Assembly: GCA_038327655.1 (NCBI GenBank)
Contig: JBBQLG010000237.1
Location: forward strand, 1 to 5,955
DNA length: 5,955 nt
Direction: 5' to 3'
DNA from: JBBQLG01 sp038327655
GTDB lineage: Bacteria; Bacteroidota; Bacteroidia; Cytophagales; Spirosomataceae
The notes under the pieces were generated by a model. The model was given only the letters and a program-made list of their open reading frames with translations, searched no databases and was not told the origin of the DNA. The translations under genes and the position numbers were made by a program. This document shows, piece by piece, positions 1-5,909 of this stretch. The first letter of the stretch is position 1; each line of letters opens with the position of its first letter.

Positions 1-74
1 ACGGAGCCTTTTGCCTGGGATAACTCGACAGCCATTCTCCTAAACGTCTCGTCGAATACACGTCTTTTTTTCAT
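1..74 (-). CDS. IS3-family transposase OrfA, N-terminal fragment (runs off the left edge)
   Basis: The ATG at 74-72 opens a frame reading MKKRRVFDETFRRMAVELS followed by QAKGS, then leaves the window. This is the typical start of OrfA in the IS3 family: a basic start, the F(D/S)..F(K/R)..AV(E/Q)L pattern and the first helix of the HTH_Tnp_1 DNA-binding domain. OrfA binds the IS ends and is normally joined to the DDE catalytic OrfB by a -1 frameshift; neither the shift site nor OrfB is visible. The frame differs from that of the interrupted regulator upstream, so the two are not fused. Only 24 codons are visible, so the family call is good but the subgroup cannot be given. Confidence 0.75.
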   Translation of the reverse strand, partial: MKKRRVFDETFRRMAVELSQAKGS

Positions 75-139
75 GGGTACTTTCGGATTTGCCCCCAAAT
101 GTGCCTAGAAACCGTCTCCAGTCAAATGTAGCAAGTCCA
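1..139 (-). mobile_element. End of an IS3-family insertion sequence, partial
   Basis: The reading frame starting at 74 on the minus strand matches the N-terminus of IS3-family OrfA. The homology of the upstream AraC-type regulator breaks off at about 140, 65 bases before that start codon, a usual distance between an IS3 end and its orfA. The sequence on the minus strand from 139 begins TGGACTTGCTACATTTGAC, and IS3-family ends commonly start with TG. The element continues beyond the left edge, so its other end, the rest of orfA, orfB and the target duplication are not visible. The exact boundary is uncertain by a few bases because the regulator codon at the junction (Val-Asp) can be read either way. 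Confidence 0.72.
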
Positions 140-531
140 TCCACCTGCTGAAGAACCCAGAACTTCTCGATGGTTAGGTTCTGAGTGGTTGAAAATAGGT
201 GGGTCAGATAAGCGTACTCTAACCCAACCTGCGAGGCTAAGTAGTCTGACAGGGCCGTCTTGATACCCGCCAAATTTCCGCTGCGGATCAAATCGATAAT
301 CAGCACCCGAATCTGACTAGCGATCCGGGAATTGCGGTCCGTTAGCAGCTCAAGACCAATGACGTCCAATCTTTGCGCTACTGCTGCCAGGTCAAGGGAA
401 TTTGCTGCTACGGTAGCCCGTCCCAGTTCAACCTCCTGCACGGTATAGCCCAGCCCTTCGAGGGCGGTACGAACGGCCCATACGCACCGTTCGCACACCA
501 TGTTTTTAATCAACAGTTCTTGAATCACCAT
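40..531 (-). pseudogene. Heavy-metal-responsive AraC-family regulator with N-terminal HMA domain, truncated by an IS3 insertion
   Basis: The protein starts with a ferredoxin-like HMA metal-binding domain (MVIQELLIKNMVCERC; the CxxC cysteines are codons 13 and 16 from the ATG at 531) followed by a region matching the first helix-turn-helix of AraC regulators (LSDYLASQ, YLTHLFS, TIEKFWVLQQV). In the family this continues with a linker helix and a second helix-turn-helix. Here homology stops after VLQQVD near 140, where IS DNA begins, and the frame then reads about 34 IS-derived residues to a TAG at 40-42. I chose ATG 531 because it gives the short N-terminus usual for the family; a TTG at 555 would overlap the upstream stop and add eight residues. 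The gene lies 20 bp after the DUF3347-type gene, so it was probably cotranscribed with it. The product would keep the metal site but lose half of its DNA-binding region and is probably non-functional as a regulator. Confidence 0.78.
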
Positions 532-551
532 TACTTCCGGGACGTTTTTGG

Positions 552-1031
552 TCAAATTTCTTCTTGCACCGATCCGCAGCGGAGCATCTGGCTACCGTAG
601 TAAGGATTCTGCACCACTTTTTTGTCACTCAGCCAGGAAGCGTTCTTCATGGGGCAGTAGTAAACGTAGACTTTGGTCGGCTTGGTAGCCCTGGTTACGG
701 CTATCATACCCGTCGAGAGGGCAGCAAACTGTTCCCGTTGCGCCTCTACGCTGCCCAGGTGACTCAAACTAAGGGCGTTGGTTTTAGTTAAGGTGAGCGC
801 TTTTTTGTCAGCGGCCGATAGACGAGCCATCGGAATCATGCTCAGGGCCTTAACTAATTCACCGGCTTTACTTTTAGCTTTAGCCGCGTCGTCGGCAACC
901 AACGCATCTTTAACGCCATAGTAGGCCCTCAGTGCTGGAGCCGTAGCGTTGGCCGGGCTCGGCTGGGCTAATGAGGCTAGTGAGAAAAAACAGATGACCG
1001 GAATGGCCAGTAGGAATCGGATCGGTTTCAT
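552..1031 (-). CDS. DUF3347-type exported protein, probable copper/heavy-metal-binding
   Basis: The protein has 159 residues. A signal peptide is clear: MKPIR, a hydrophobic stretch at residues 6-20, then a likely cut after LAQ (residue 23). The mature part is helical (about 33-112) with a conserved-looking HLG at 91-93, then a C-terminal block with C126-P-M128, NASWLSD, NPYYGSQM (142-149) and C152. This matches DUF3347 proteins of Bacteroidota, related to the metal-binding C-terminal part of some CusB-like efflux adaptors, where the CPM...NPYYG.xM..C block is typical. A role in binding copper or a similar soft metal in the periplasm is an inference from that block and from the neighbouring HMA regulator and copper-binding protein. 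The gene looks intact. It sits 89 bp after the beta-flower-like gene and 20 bp before the broken regulator, all on one strand. Confidence 0.8.
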   Translation of the reverse strand: MKPIRFLLAIPVICFFSLASLAQPSPANATAPALRAYYGVKDALVADDAAKAKSKAGELVKALSMIPMARLSAADKKALTLTKTNALSLSHLGSVEAQREQFAALSTGMIAVTRATKPTKVYVYYCPMKNASWLSDKKVVQNPYYGSQMLRCGSVQEEI

Positions 1032-1080
1032 AAGTTGCTTAACTTGTTTTTATAGGGGAAAATTTTCGCCTAGGTCGGGA

Positions 1081-1099
1081 CCTGCCAACGACTGGCAGG
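1081..1099 (-). terminator. Intergenic hairpin between the beta-flower-like and DUF3347-type genes
   Basis: CCTGCCA (1081-1087) and TGGCAGG (1093-1099) form a perfect 7-bp stem with a 5-base loop, 21 bases after the stop of the gene at 1121. No T-run follows on the minus strand, so an intrinsic terminator is only one reading; an RNA-processing or stabilising hairpin between cotranscribed genes is equally possible. A 10-base palindrome, GAAAATTTTC (1058-1067), lies between it and the next start codon. Confidence 0.4.
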
Positions 1100-1120
1100 G
1101 TTCATTGAGGAATGGCCGCG

Positions 1121-1582
1121 TTAGTTGGGGCGGTGTGTTCGACTATCCAGTCCATTGTTGAAACAGTGGATGGCGCAGGCGCTGCTTTTGTAGCTGTCGT
1201 AAACGTTACCAATCTTGTTGCCTTTAACGTCGAAGATGTCACAGGTTTTATCGGCCTTATCCCGGAGGGTGAACAGTAGTTCACCCTCCGCGTTAGCATA
1301 GGTTCTGCCGTTTTTACCCATACGGCCCATTTTCTTGCCGGTTTTTGCGTCCACTAAGTTGCCCTGGCCATCCACGAAGGCAATTTTCTGGCCTTTCGCA
1401 TCCATAATAAGCTGGTCTTTTGTGACTAATCCAACCGACGCTCCGCTATTGTCTTTAATCGTCCCGTTGCGGTCGATCGTAAAGGGTTGCTTGTAGTTAA
1501 CGGTTTGAGCCATAACCGAAACCGTGGTTAGCAATAGGGCGGTTATCAAAACGAGCGGTATTGTTTTGAGGAATTTTTGCAT
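1121..1582 (-). CDS. Five-fold beta-flower-like exported protein, function unknown
   Basis: The ATG at 1582 gives a 153-residue protein starting MQKFLKTIPLVLITALLLTT, a good signal peptide with likely cleavage after VMAQ (residue 26). The open frame extends further upstream, but those residues look non-coding and would put the signal peptide inside the protein. The mature part is a run of short D/N-G hairpin repeats: DRNGTIKDNSG, DAKGQKIAFVDGQGNLVDA, GKNGRTYANAEGELLF, DVKGNKIGNVYD. This spacing resembles Bacteroidota proteins named '5-fold beta-flower protein'. The C-terminus holds a CAIHC motif (C136, H139, C140) plus C114, which could bind metal or form a disulfide. The first gene of the series toward the broken regulator, it probably belongs to the same metal-response group. 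No enzymatic residues are recognised. Confidence 0.68.
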   Translation of the reverse strand: MQKFLKTIPLVLITALLLTTVSVMAQTVNYKQPFTIDRNGTIKDNSGASVGLVTKDQLIMDAKGQKIAFVDGQGNLVDAKTGKKMGRMGKNGRTYANAEGELLFTLRDKADKTCDIFDVKGNKIGNVYDSYKSSACAIHCFNNGLDSRTHRPN

Positions 1583-1622
1583 GACAGTATATTGGAATGA
1601 GTTGAAAAAAATGAAGTAGGTG

Positions 1623-1704
1623 CCCCGTTGCGCTTGTCCTGATTCCTGAATGATCTCAATCAGGCTTACCGAGAAACGGACACACGGGCTTTTTGCCAAC
1701 GGGG
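1623..1704. repeat. Nested inverted repeat upstream of the beta-flower-like gene
   Basis: An outer perfect 8-base inverted repeat, CCCCGTTG (1623-1630) and CAACGGGG (1697-1704), encloses an inner perfect 7-base pair, CCTGATT (1638-1644) and AATCAGG (1658-1664). Read on the minus strand, the outer arm ends 40 bases before the start codon at 1582 and is followed after about 12 bases by a run of seven T. It could be a structured leader RNA, a regulator-binding site or a remnant of a small mobile element. No known riboswitch class is recognised. Confidence 0.45.
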
Positions 1705-1744
1705 AAATGAGGCGTGAAGTCACCCCGACCTGGGTGTGTTTTAC

Positions 1745-1770
1745 CACAGGACCGGTTAACTAAACCTGTG
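1745..1770. repeat. Hairpin CACAGG/CCTGTG in the gene-free stretch 1583-1910
   Basis: CACAGG (1745-1750) pairs with CCTGTG (1765-1770) around a 14-base loop that contains the palindrome GTTAAC. The gene-free stretch 1583-1910 (328 bp) otherwise holds the nested repeat at 1623-1704 and two further hairpins at 1825-1846 and 1865-1896. I see no convincing coding region in it on either strand. Confidence 0.3.
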
Positions 1771-1824
1771 TTTCGGCAGGAAAAGTAGGTGGTAGATTGT
1801 CCAATAGGGGACATTAGCTCGACG

Positions 1825-1846
1825 GTCGGGGCATTGTGCCCCAGAC
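1825..1846. terminator. GC-rich hairpin, possible terminator
   Basis: GGGGCA (1828-1833), a three-base loop TTG and TGCCCC (1837-1842) form a perfect stem. With one bulged A at 1843 it extends by GTC/GAC to nine pairs. The structure is compact and stable but has no T-run on either side, so it is terminator-like in shape only. It lies downstream of the HYC_CC_PP-like gene. Confidence 0.35.
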
Positions 1847-1864
1847 TGTTCCGAAAGGACGCAG

Positions 1865-1896
1865 GTATCCCTTGCCTATACGATAGCCAGGGATAC
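1865..1896 (-). terminator. Hairpin just downstream of the HYC_CC_PP-like gene, possible terminator
   Basis: GTATCCCT (1865-1872) and AGGGATAC (1889-1896) are a perfect 8-base inverted repeat. Inside it CTAT (1876-1879) and ATAG (1883-1886) pair around the loop ACG, giving a long two-part stem. It begins 14 bases after the TGA at 1911-1913 on the minus strand, the usual place for a transcription end. No T-run follows, so termination is inferred from position and fold only. Confidence 0.45.
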
Positions 1897-1910
1897 GGGT
1901 CAATAGTGGC

Positions 1911-2360
1911 TCAGATCAGCCAGGTACAAAGGAGAATTAGCCGTGAACGCCCGGATGAAAACAGCGGGTCGTCGGCGAGTGGATTGTGGCATGAGGCAAG
2001 CTCGGCGGGGAACAGAGCGGCCAGCAACCGGAAAAAGTGAACAGAGGGTAACCAGGTAAGCGTCGGAGAAGGCGTCTGGACGCCCTCGTCTACGGCGGTG
2101 CGGCTAACATCCACATGGGCGTGACGGAGCGATTCCTGGCAGCAGGGTGTGGCCTGAATACCGCTCCTGCCAGCTGATGATTCCGTGACCATTCCTGCGG
2201 GGCAATGCTTGGCGCAGGATTCCTGGCTCGTCAGGAGGCGAGTCTGCGTACGGCCTTGCATTGCACACCAGTGATCGATGACCCCAAAGCCCGTGCTGCT
2301 CACCAGCACCACTACGGCTAGCCAGCAACAGATCAATCGGGCACGGAGCGGGGTCTTCAT
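1911..2360 (-). CDS. HYC_CC_PP-like Cys/His-rich exported or membrane-anchored protein
   Basis: The ATG at 2360 gives 149 residues; an in-frame TTG one codon upstream is less likely. Residues 8-24 are hydrophobic (ARLICCWLAVVVLVSSTG) and fit a signal peptide or membrane anchor. The order of motifs follows the Bacteroidota family known as HYC_CC_PP: STGF, then H30-W-C32 in place of H-Y-C, a Cys-rich middle with C49 and H52-C53, a C73-C74 pair, and a family-like hydrophobic end (RLILLCTWLI). The double proline is not seen as such. The function of the family is not established; it often sits near metal-transport genes, and the Cys/His pattern suggests soft-metal binding (inference). The gene is divergent from the broken copper-binding gene at 2532 and has its own likely promoter at 2381-2410. 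Confidence 0.72.
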   Translation of the reverse strand: MKTPLRARLICCWLAVVVLVSSTGFGVIDHWCAMQGRTQTRLLTSQESCAKHCPAGMVTESSAGRSGIQATPCCQESLRHAHVDVSRTAVDEGVQTPSPTLTWLPSVHFFRLLAALFPAELASCHNPLADDPLFSSGRSRLILLCTWLI

Positions 2361-2363
2361 CAA

Positions 2364-2531
2364 ATGAACCTTTACGGCTACAAAAGTACTCGCTTATTTC
2401 TCAGTTGCAATTACAGAATTTGAAGCGTTCGTTACAAGATTGTCAGAATCGTGATTAAAAGCTAGGCAACGGTTAAACAGGATAAACTAACGAATGATAT
2501 ACCGGTTCTATCAACTCACTCTTAATCAATT
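2364..2531. other. Divergent intergenic region between the HYC_CC_PP-like gene and the copper-binding gene
   Basis: This 168-bp AT-rich region separates two divergent genes and must hold both promoters. The leftward promoter is visible at 2381-2410. For the rightward gene I see no convincing Bacteroidota -33/-7 pair. A near-palindrome, AATCGTGATT (2447-2456), lies near the middle and could be part of an operator, though it is too short to support alone. Confidence 0.5.
2381..2410 (-). promoter_or_regulatory. Bacteroidota-type promoter for the HYC_CC_PP-like gene
   Basis: Read on the minus strand, TTG (2410-2408), a 19-base spacer and TACTTTTG (2388-2381) match the Bacteroidota consensus TTG, 17-23 bases, TAnnTTTG exactly. 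The -7 box ends 20 bases before the ATG at 2360, leaving a short leader. Confidence 0.6.
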
Positions 2532-2630
2532 ATGGATATGGTACATCAAACGTATCAAAGCTGCATTGACGCCTGCCTGGCCTGCGCGGCCGAATGTGAT
2601 CATTGGGTAGTTTTGCCGTTTCGTACCTAA
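2532..2630 (+). pseudogene. Four-helix-bundle copper-binding protein (Csp/DUF326-like), N-terminal fragment cut by a Tn3-family insertion
   Basis: The ATG at 2532 opens a frame reading MDMVHQTYQSCIDACLACAA then ECDHW. The spacing of cysteines (CxxxCxxC, then C four residues later) and the MxHQxxQSCIDAC start are those of the four-helix-bundle copper-binding proteins related to the copper-storage protein Csp1, which normally have over 100 residues with cysteines lining the bundle. In the family CDHC or CNHC is expected here; instead the codon TGG spans the transposon end at about 2605 and the frame then reads transposon DNA to a TAA at 2628. The 32-codon remnant cannot form the bundle. The missing part should lie beyond the far end of the transposon, outside the window. 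The gene is divergent from the HYC_CC_PP-like gene, and its context supports copper handling. Confidence 0.75.
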
Positions 2631-2642
2631 TTCGTCACTTGA
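2605..2642. repeat. Terminal inverted repeat of the Tn3-family transposon (tnpA-side end)
   Basis: Homology of the copper-binding gene ends at 2604 and the next bases are GGGTAGTTTTGCCGTTTCGT. A start of GGG(G) and a length near 38 bp are typical of Tn3-family ends, and a CTAAG resembling the usual TAAG inner end occurs at 2643-2647. The tnpA stop codon (2635-2637) falls inside the repeat, as in other compact members of the family. The outer boundary is uncertain by one or two bases, and the partner repeat is not in the window, so the inner boundary is an estimate. Confidence 0.65.
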
Positions 2643-5600
2643 CTAAGCGGGCGGGGCGCACTGGCCTGGTAAGGGGAAAATTTAGCAGTAACTCCAGGTC
2701 AAAGGGAGCGTCCACAACAGCCGGGTCCGAGAAATCATATTCCCCCCCTAAGTTGATGTGATGCCAGGTGTGGGTCGAGGACCTAAGAATCGTTTTTAGT
2801 AACTCGTCCCGCTCCCCTTCCGTTGGACACTGGCGCAGCTTCTCCGACAAATACAGCAGGTTGTAGAAGTTGATCGCATTCATCAACACCATTTTACTGC
2901 CGGTCGCAATATCCTGCTCCCGCTGCGTTTGCCAGCCGAAGGCCTGGTTGTTGCCCAGCGTCACCGCACTGCTGAACTTGTTACTATGCTCCACTTTGGT
3001 CAGCACACCCTCCACACTGGCCCGCAGTTCAGGATCATCCACGTACCGGAGAATATAGTCGGTCTTGTAGAGTCGCCCCAGGTTTTTCAGCGCTCGGTAA
3101 AGCGGGTGCTGGCGGGCGTATGAATTGAGCCGCTTCAGAATAGTGGACGCCTGGGTATAGCCCAGTTTGATAGTCGCCACTAATCGCAGGATATTATCCC
3201 ACTGTTCCATGAGGTGTTCCAAATCAATACGGGCGTCGGGCTCGATTTTATACCCGTACTCGGCGTAGGTAGCCACCGCATCGATGCTGTAGAGTCGCTG
3301 GCGGTGAATCGTCACAAAGCGCGGACGTAGTTCAACGTCGACCAGCCCGGTGAGGGCAAAATTTACTTCCGAAAAGCCATGCATATCCGTTGCGTAGGCA
3401 TCGCTTTGGATCACGTTGCTGTGCAGGATCACATCCAGTACGTAGGGTGACTCGCGTTCCGCCGAATTAAAGGCCGTCGAATATATGAGCTGCCCGGCCT
3501 CGTCCAGACCGGAATACACGGTGATGCCTTCGCCGTTGCCGTGATATTTGAATGAAGCCGCAGCGCGTAGGGAGGGGACTGAGACGTCGTACTTCTGCCC
3601 GTCACTACCCGTATGAATGAAGTTCTCTTTCCGGCGAAATAAATCGGTTAGGGGCAAGACATTACTCTGGGCCACGATGCAGTCACTGGCTTCCCGCGTC
3701 ATTTCAGGGGAGAAGTATTGGGTGGCCACCGTTTCCAGGGCGTGGGCGGACATGCGACGTGAGATCAGAGCCATTTTCCGGATACCGATGTTTTCGCCGT
3801 AGCCGATCAGAGCGGCCAGCAATAGCGGGGTGTCGGGCCGGGTCGGCTTGTGGGGCAGCCCCTGGTGCCGAAACCGACCCAGGAAGCCCGTGAGGGTCTC
3901 AATCTGTAGCAGGACATCGCGCAGGGAGATGACCCGACTGGCCGGGTACAGCAGATGGACCGCCGGGTTGTCGTCCCGCTCTTCCGCCCGGTAGCGATGC
4001 AGGTGCCAGCCCCCGTGCGCGTCGAAGTACACCTGCGCATTACGGGCCAGCCCGGCATTCGTGGCCGCAAACTGTTGGTTGAGTCGCTGGTTGAGAGCCA
4101 ACAGCGTAGGGGCCGCCTGCTGGTAGTGCGTCAGGTTAGCCCGTTGCAGATACGCCTGCCGGTGCTGCTGCCACTGCGCCAGAGGAATCTGGTATTCTTC
4201 CACCGAACGGTGCTCATACGAGGATAACACCGTCAGTGACCCGTCACGCAGGGCATCCCGCACCGCCCGAAACAGAAAGACTTTGTAGAGCGAGACGCGC
4301 AGGCGTCCCGTCTCGGTGAAGACCTGCTGCCGCTCAATCAGATCCAGAAAGTCTGTGGATACCGCCGGGGAGGTGGTGATGTCCCCGGCCCGTTCCTGGA
4401 AATACAGCAGGACGTTCCATAAGGGTTTGTTTGGCGTATCCGGATCGAACGCCAGGACCTGGATAATAGCGGATACCCGAAGTTGTAGGCGGACCGATGC
4501 TTTCTCCAGAGCCACGTAGTAATCACTGCGTTCCTGAATCGGCTGATTGATGGTCGTTAGTTCTTCCACCCGCCGTTTATCGGTGAGCAAGCCTTCAGGG
4601 GTAATGCGCTTGCGGGCCAGCGAGTCCCGGATTTGCGCGACCTTCTGTTCGTCATCCAAATCCAGCTGGTCGATGATGGTCTCGATCTGAGTCAGCACGT
4701 CGATGTGGATGTCCGCGCGTCGACTCACCTTGCCCACTAAGCTAGCCGTGACATGCCGGCTTTGGTAATACTGCTCTTTGAGCCTCTGCTCGACATCGTT
4801 GAAGACCTGCACAACGGCCTTTTTCAGGGTTAGAATCAGGGCATCCCCCACACTCATATATTGATGAATGATGAAGGCCAGCAGCCGTAAATATCGTTCA
4901 TGGATGCGCTCGGCAAGCCGAACGCTGCGGTTATCGATCACATACTGGGCGTAGTACTGAATCGTCTCATCAGCCAGTTCCAGCCGGGCAATGAGCGGGG
5001 CTACTGGCACGAAGAGCGGCTTCAATTGTCGAAATAACTCGACCCGTTCGGCAATATCTTTGGGCCGCATGGACTGACTGATGCGCTTGAGGTCGGTCAA
5101 CGGATAGCGTCCGGCACGCTCCGGCGTTGTCGTGTTTTCCAGCAAGGCGTCTAACACCGCCCGGTCGCCGGGATCGAGGTGCTGCTCGATGATAGTCTGC
5201 AAATGGAGATCAAAGTCGTCGAGTGCTTCGGCTGTAATCTCACGCAGTGTATTGTAGGGGGGCGTTTCCACCCGTCGTTCCCGCAGGTAGCCGACTAAGG
5301 CATCCAGAATCAGCGCGGGCCGGGTTTGCAAGTGCGTGAGCCGACGCGCTTCCTGGCCTAACTCGAGCCGGTGGGCGTGGTCAAAGGCCGCGTAGCCTAA
5401 CTGAGTCGGGATAACGGTACGATGGCGGTAAAGTGTCCGGTTGTGGGTGTACTCGTCCAACTGGATGTCTGCTTGGGCAAACTGTAGGTACTGGCTTACC
5501 CAGGCCACATCGGTCGACGAGAACCGGTCGGGCACAAAGAAGCGGATAACCACCGCACAGGCGGCCCTGCCGGAAGTAGCCCAGTTGCAGAACGAAGCCT

Positions 5601-5749
5601 ACCTTGTTGGTGGGGGTACGAATCTCGGCCAGGTAGCTTTCCGCCCAGGCAGGCAGATCGAGAAAGATGCGTTGCTGGGTGCTGTCGAGTTGGGGAGGGG
5701 AGTCGAAGCGAATCCGATCATCGGCAGACAGATAGTCACGGCGGGCCAT
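2635..5749 (-). pseudogene. tnpA: Tn3-family transposase TnpA with a one-base frame break near its N-terminus
   Basis: From ATG 5749 the first frame gives the family N-terminus (MARRDYLSADDRIRFDSPP, then LPAW, TPTNKVGF, LQLGYFR, residue 60), then runs out of homology. The next frame carries the rest without a stop from 5598 to the TGA at 2635, with RFFVPDRF resuming the family pattern at about 5544. The span is 3115 nt, one base more than 1038 codons, so removing one base gives 1037 residues, a usual full length (DUF4158 DNA-binding region, then the Tn3 DDE domain). Numbered from the GTG at 5553, the catalytic residues are D651 (TGSDGQKY), D723 (YATDMHGF) and E855 (KVEHSNKF), followed by the conserved MNAINFYNLLYLSEKL, so the active site is intact. 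The 972-residue frame could start at that GTG but would lack the N-terminal DNA-binding part. It may be a real mutation, a sequencing error or, less likely, a recoding site. Confidence 0.85.
5545..5569 (-). other. Frame-break zone in tnpA
   Basis: Homology to the family is in the first frame down to LGYFR (codon at 5572-5570) and in the second frame from IRFF (from 5547). The second frame has a TAG at 5601-5599, so the change of frame must lie between these limits. From memory of related transposases only about three residues separate LGYFR and RFF; here there is room for about nine, so the event may be a small insertion of about 16 bases and not a single extra base. The zone contains CAGG and CCTG arms around GCCG but no long homopolymer. 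Confidence 0.6.
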
Positions 5750-5769
5750 AGGAAAAGGCTAAGGGAGTT

Positions 5770-5905
5770 GGTCCAGAAAGCCACAAACCTTTCTGAACCC
5801 CAATGCTCACTCACACTAAGCGACGTGGATAACTCAAAAACAGGGCTCAAAAAGTAGGACCAATAATGATAGGTACTTTATCCTTGTGATACCAACTTTT
5901 TGAGC
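5770..5905. promoter_or_regulatory. res: Probable res recombination site and divergent tnpA/tnpR control region
   Basis: The tnpA-tnpR intergenic region (5750-5909) holds two strong inverted repeats. Arms at 5770-5780 and 5789-5799 match at 10 of 11 positions (core CAGAAAG/CTTTCTG). GCTCAAAAAGT (5845-5855) and ACTTTTTGAGC (5895-5905) are a perfect 11-base pair 39 bases apart, and CTCAAAAA occurs once more at 5833-5840 as a direct repeat. Tn3-type res sites lie here and consist of several resolvase-binding subsites with inverted arms. Bound resolvase usually also represses both genes. A weak -7-like box, TATCCTTG (5879-5886), precedes tnpR without a clear -33 box. Which subsite carries the crossover is not evident. 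Confidence 0.55.
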
Positions 5906-5909
5906 ATTA

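Noticed and set aside
1583..1747. Upstream extension of the beta-flower-like frame
   Set aside because: The signal peptide starts at 1582. The extra 55 codons have no family resemblance and cover the nested inverted repeat.
1789..2040. Open frame on the plus strand opposite the end of the HYC_CC_PP-like gene
   Set aside because: It has no recognisable domain, spans three hairpins and overlaps the better-supported minus-strand gene.
2635..5553. Plus-strand open frames opposite tnpA
   Set aside because: They are short, biased by the codon use of tnpA on the other strand, and show no known domain.
5381..5569. Continuation of the first tnpA frame after LGYFR as a separate short protein
   Set aside because: The residues after the frame break do not resemble transposase, while the overlapping frame does, so this is out-of-frame reading.
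5824..5832. DnaA-box-like sequence CGTGGATAA
   Set aside because: It is a single near-match without further boxes or an AT-rich unwinding region, inside a transposon control region, so an origin is not supported.
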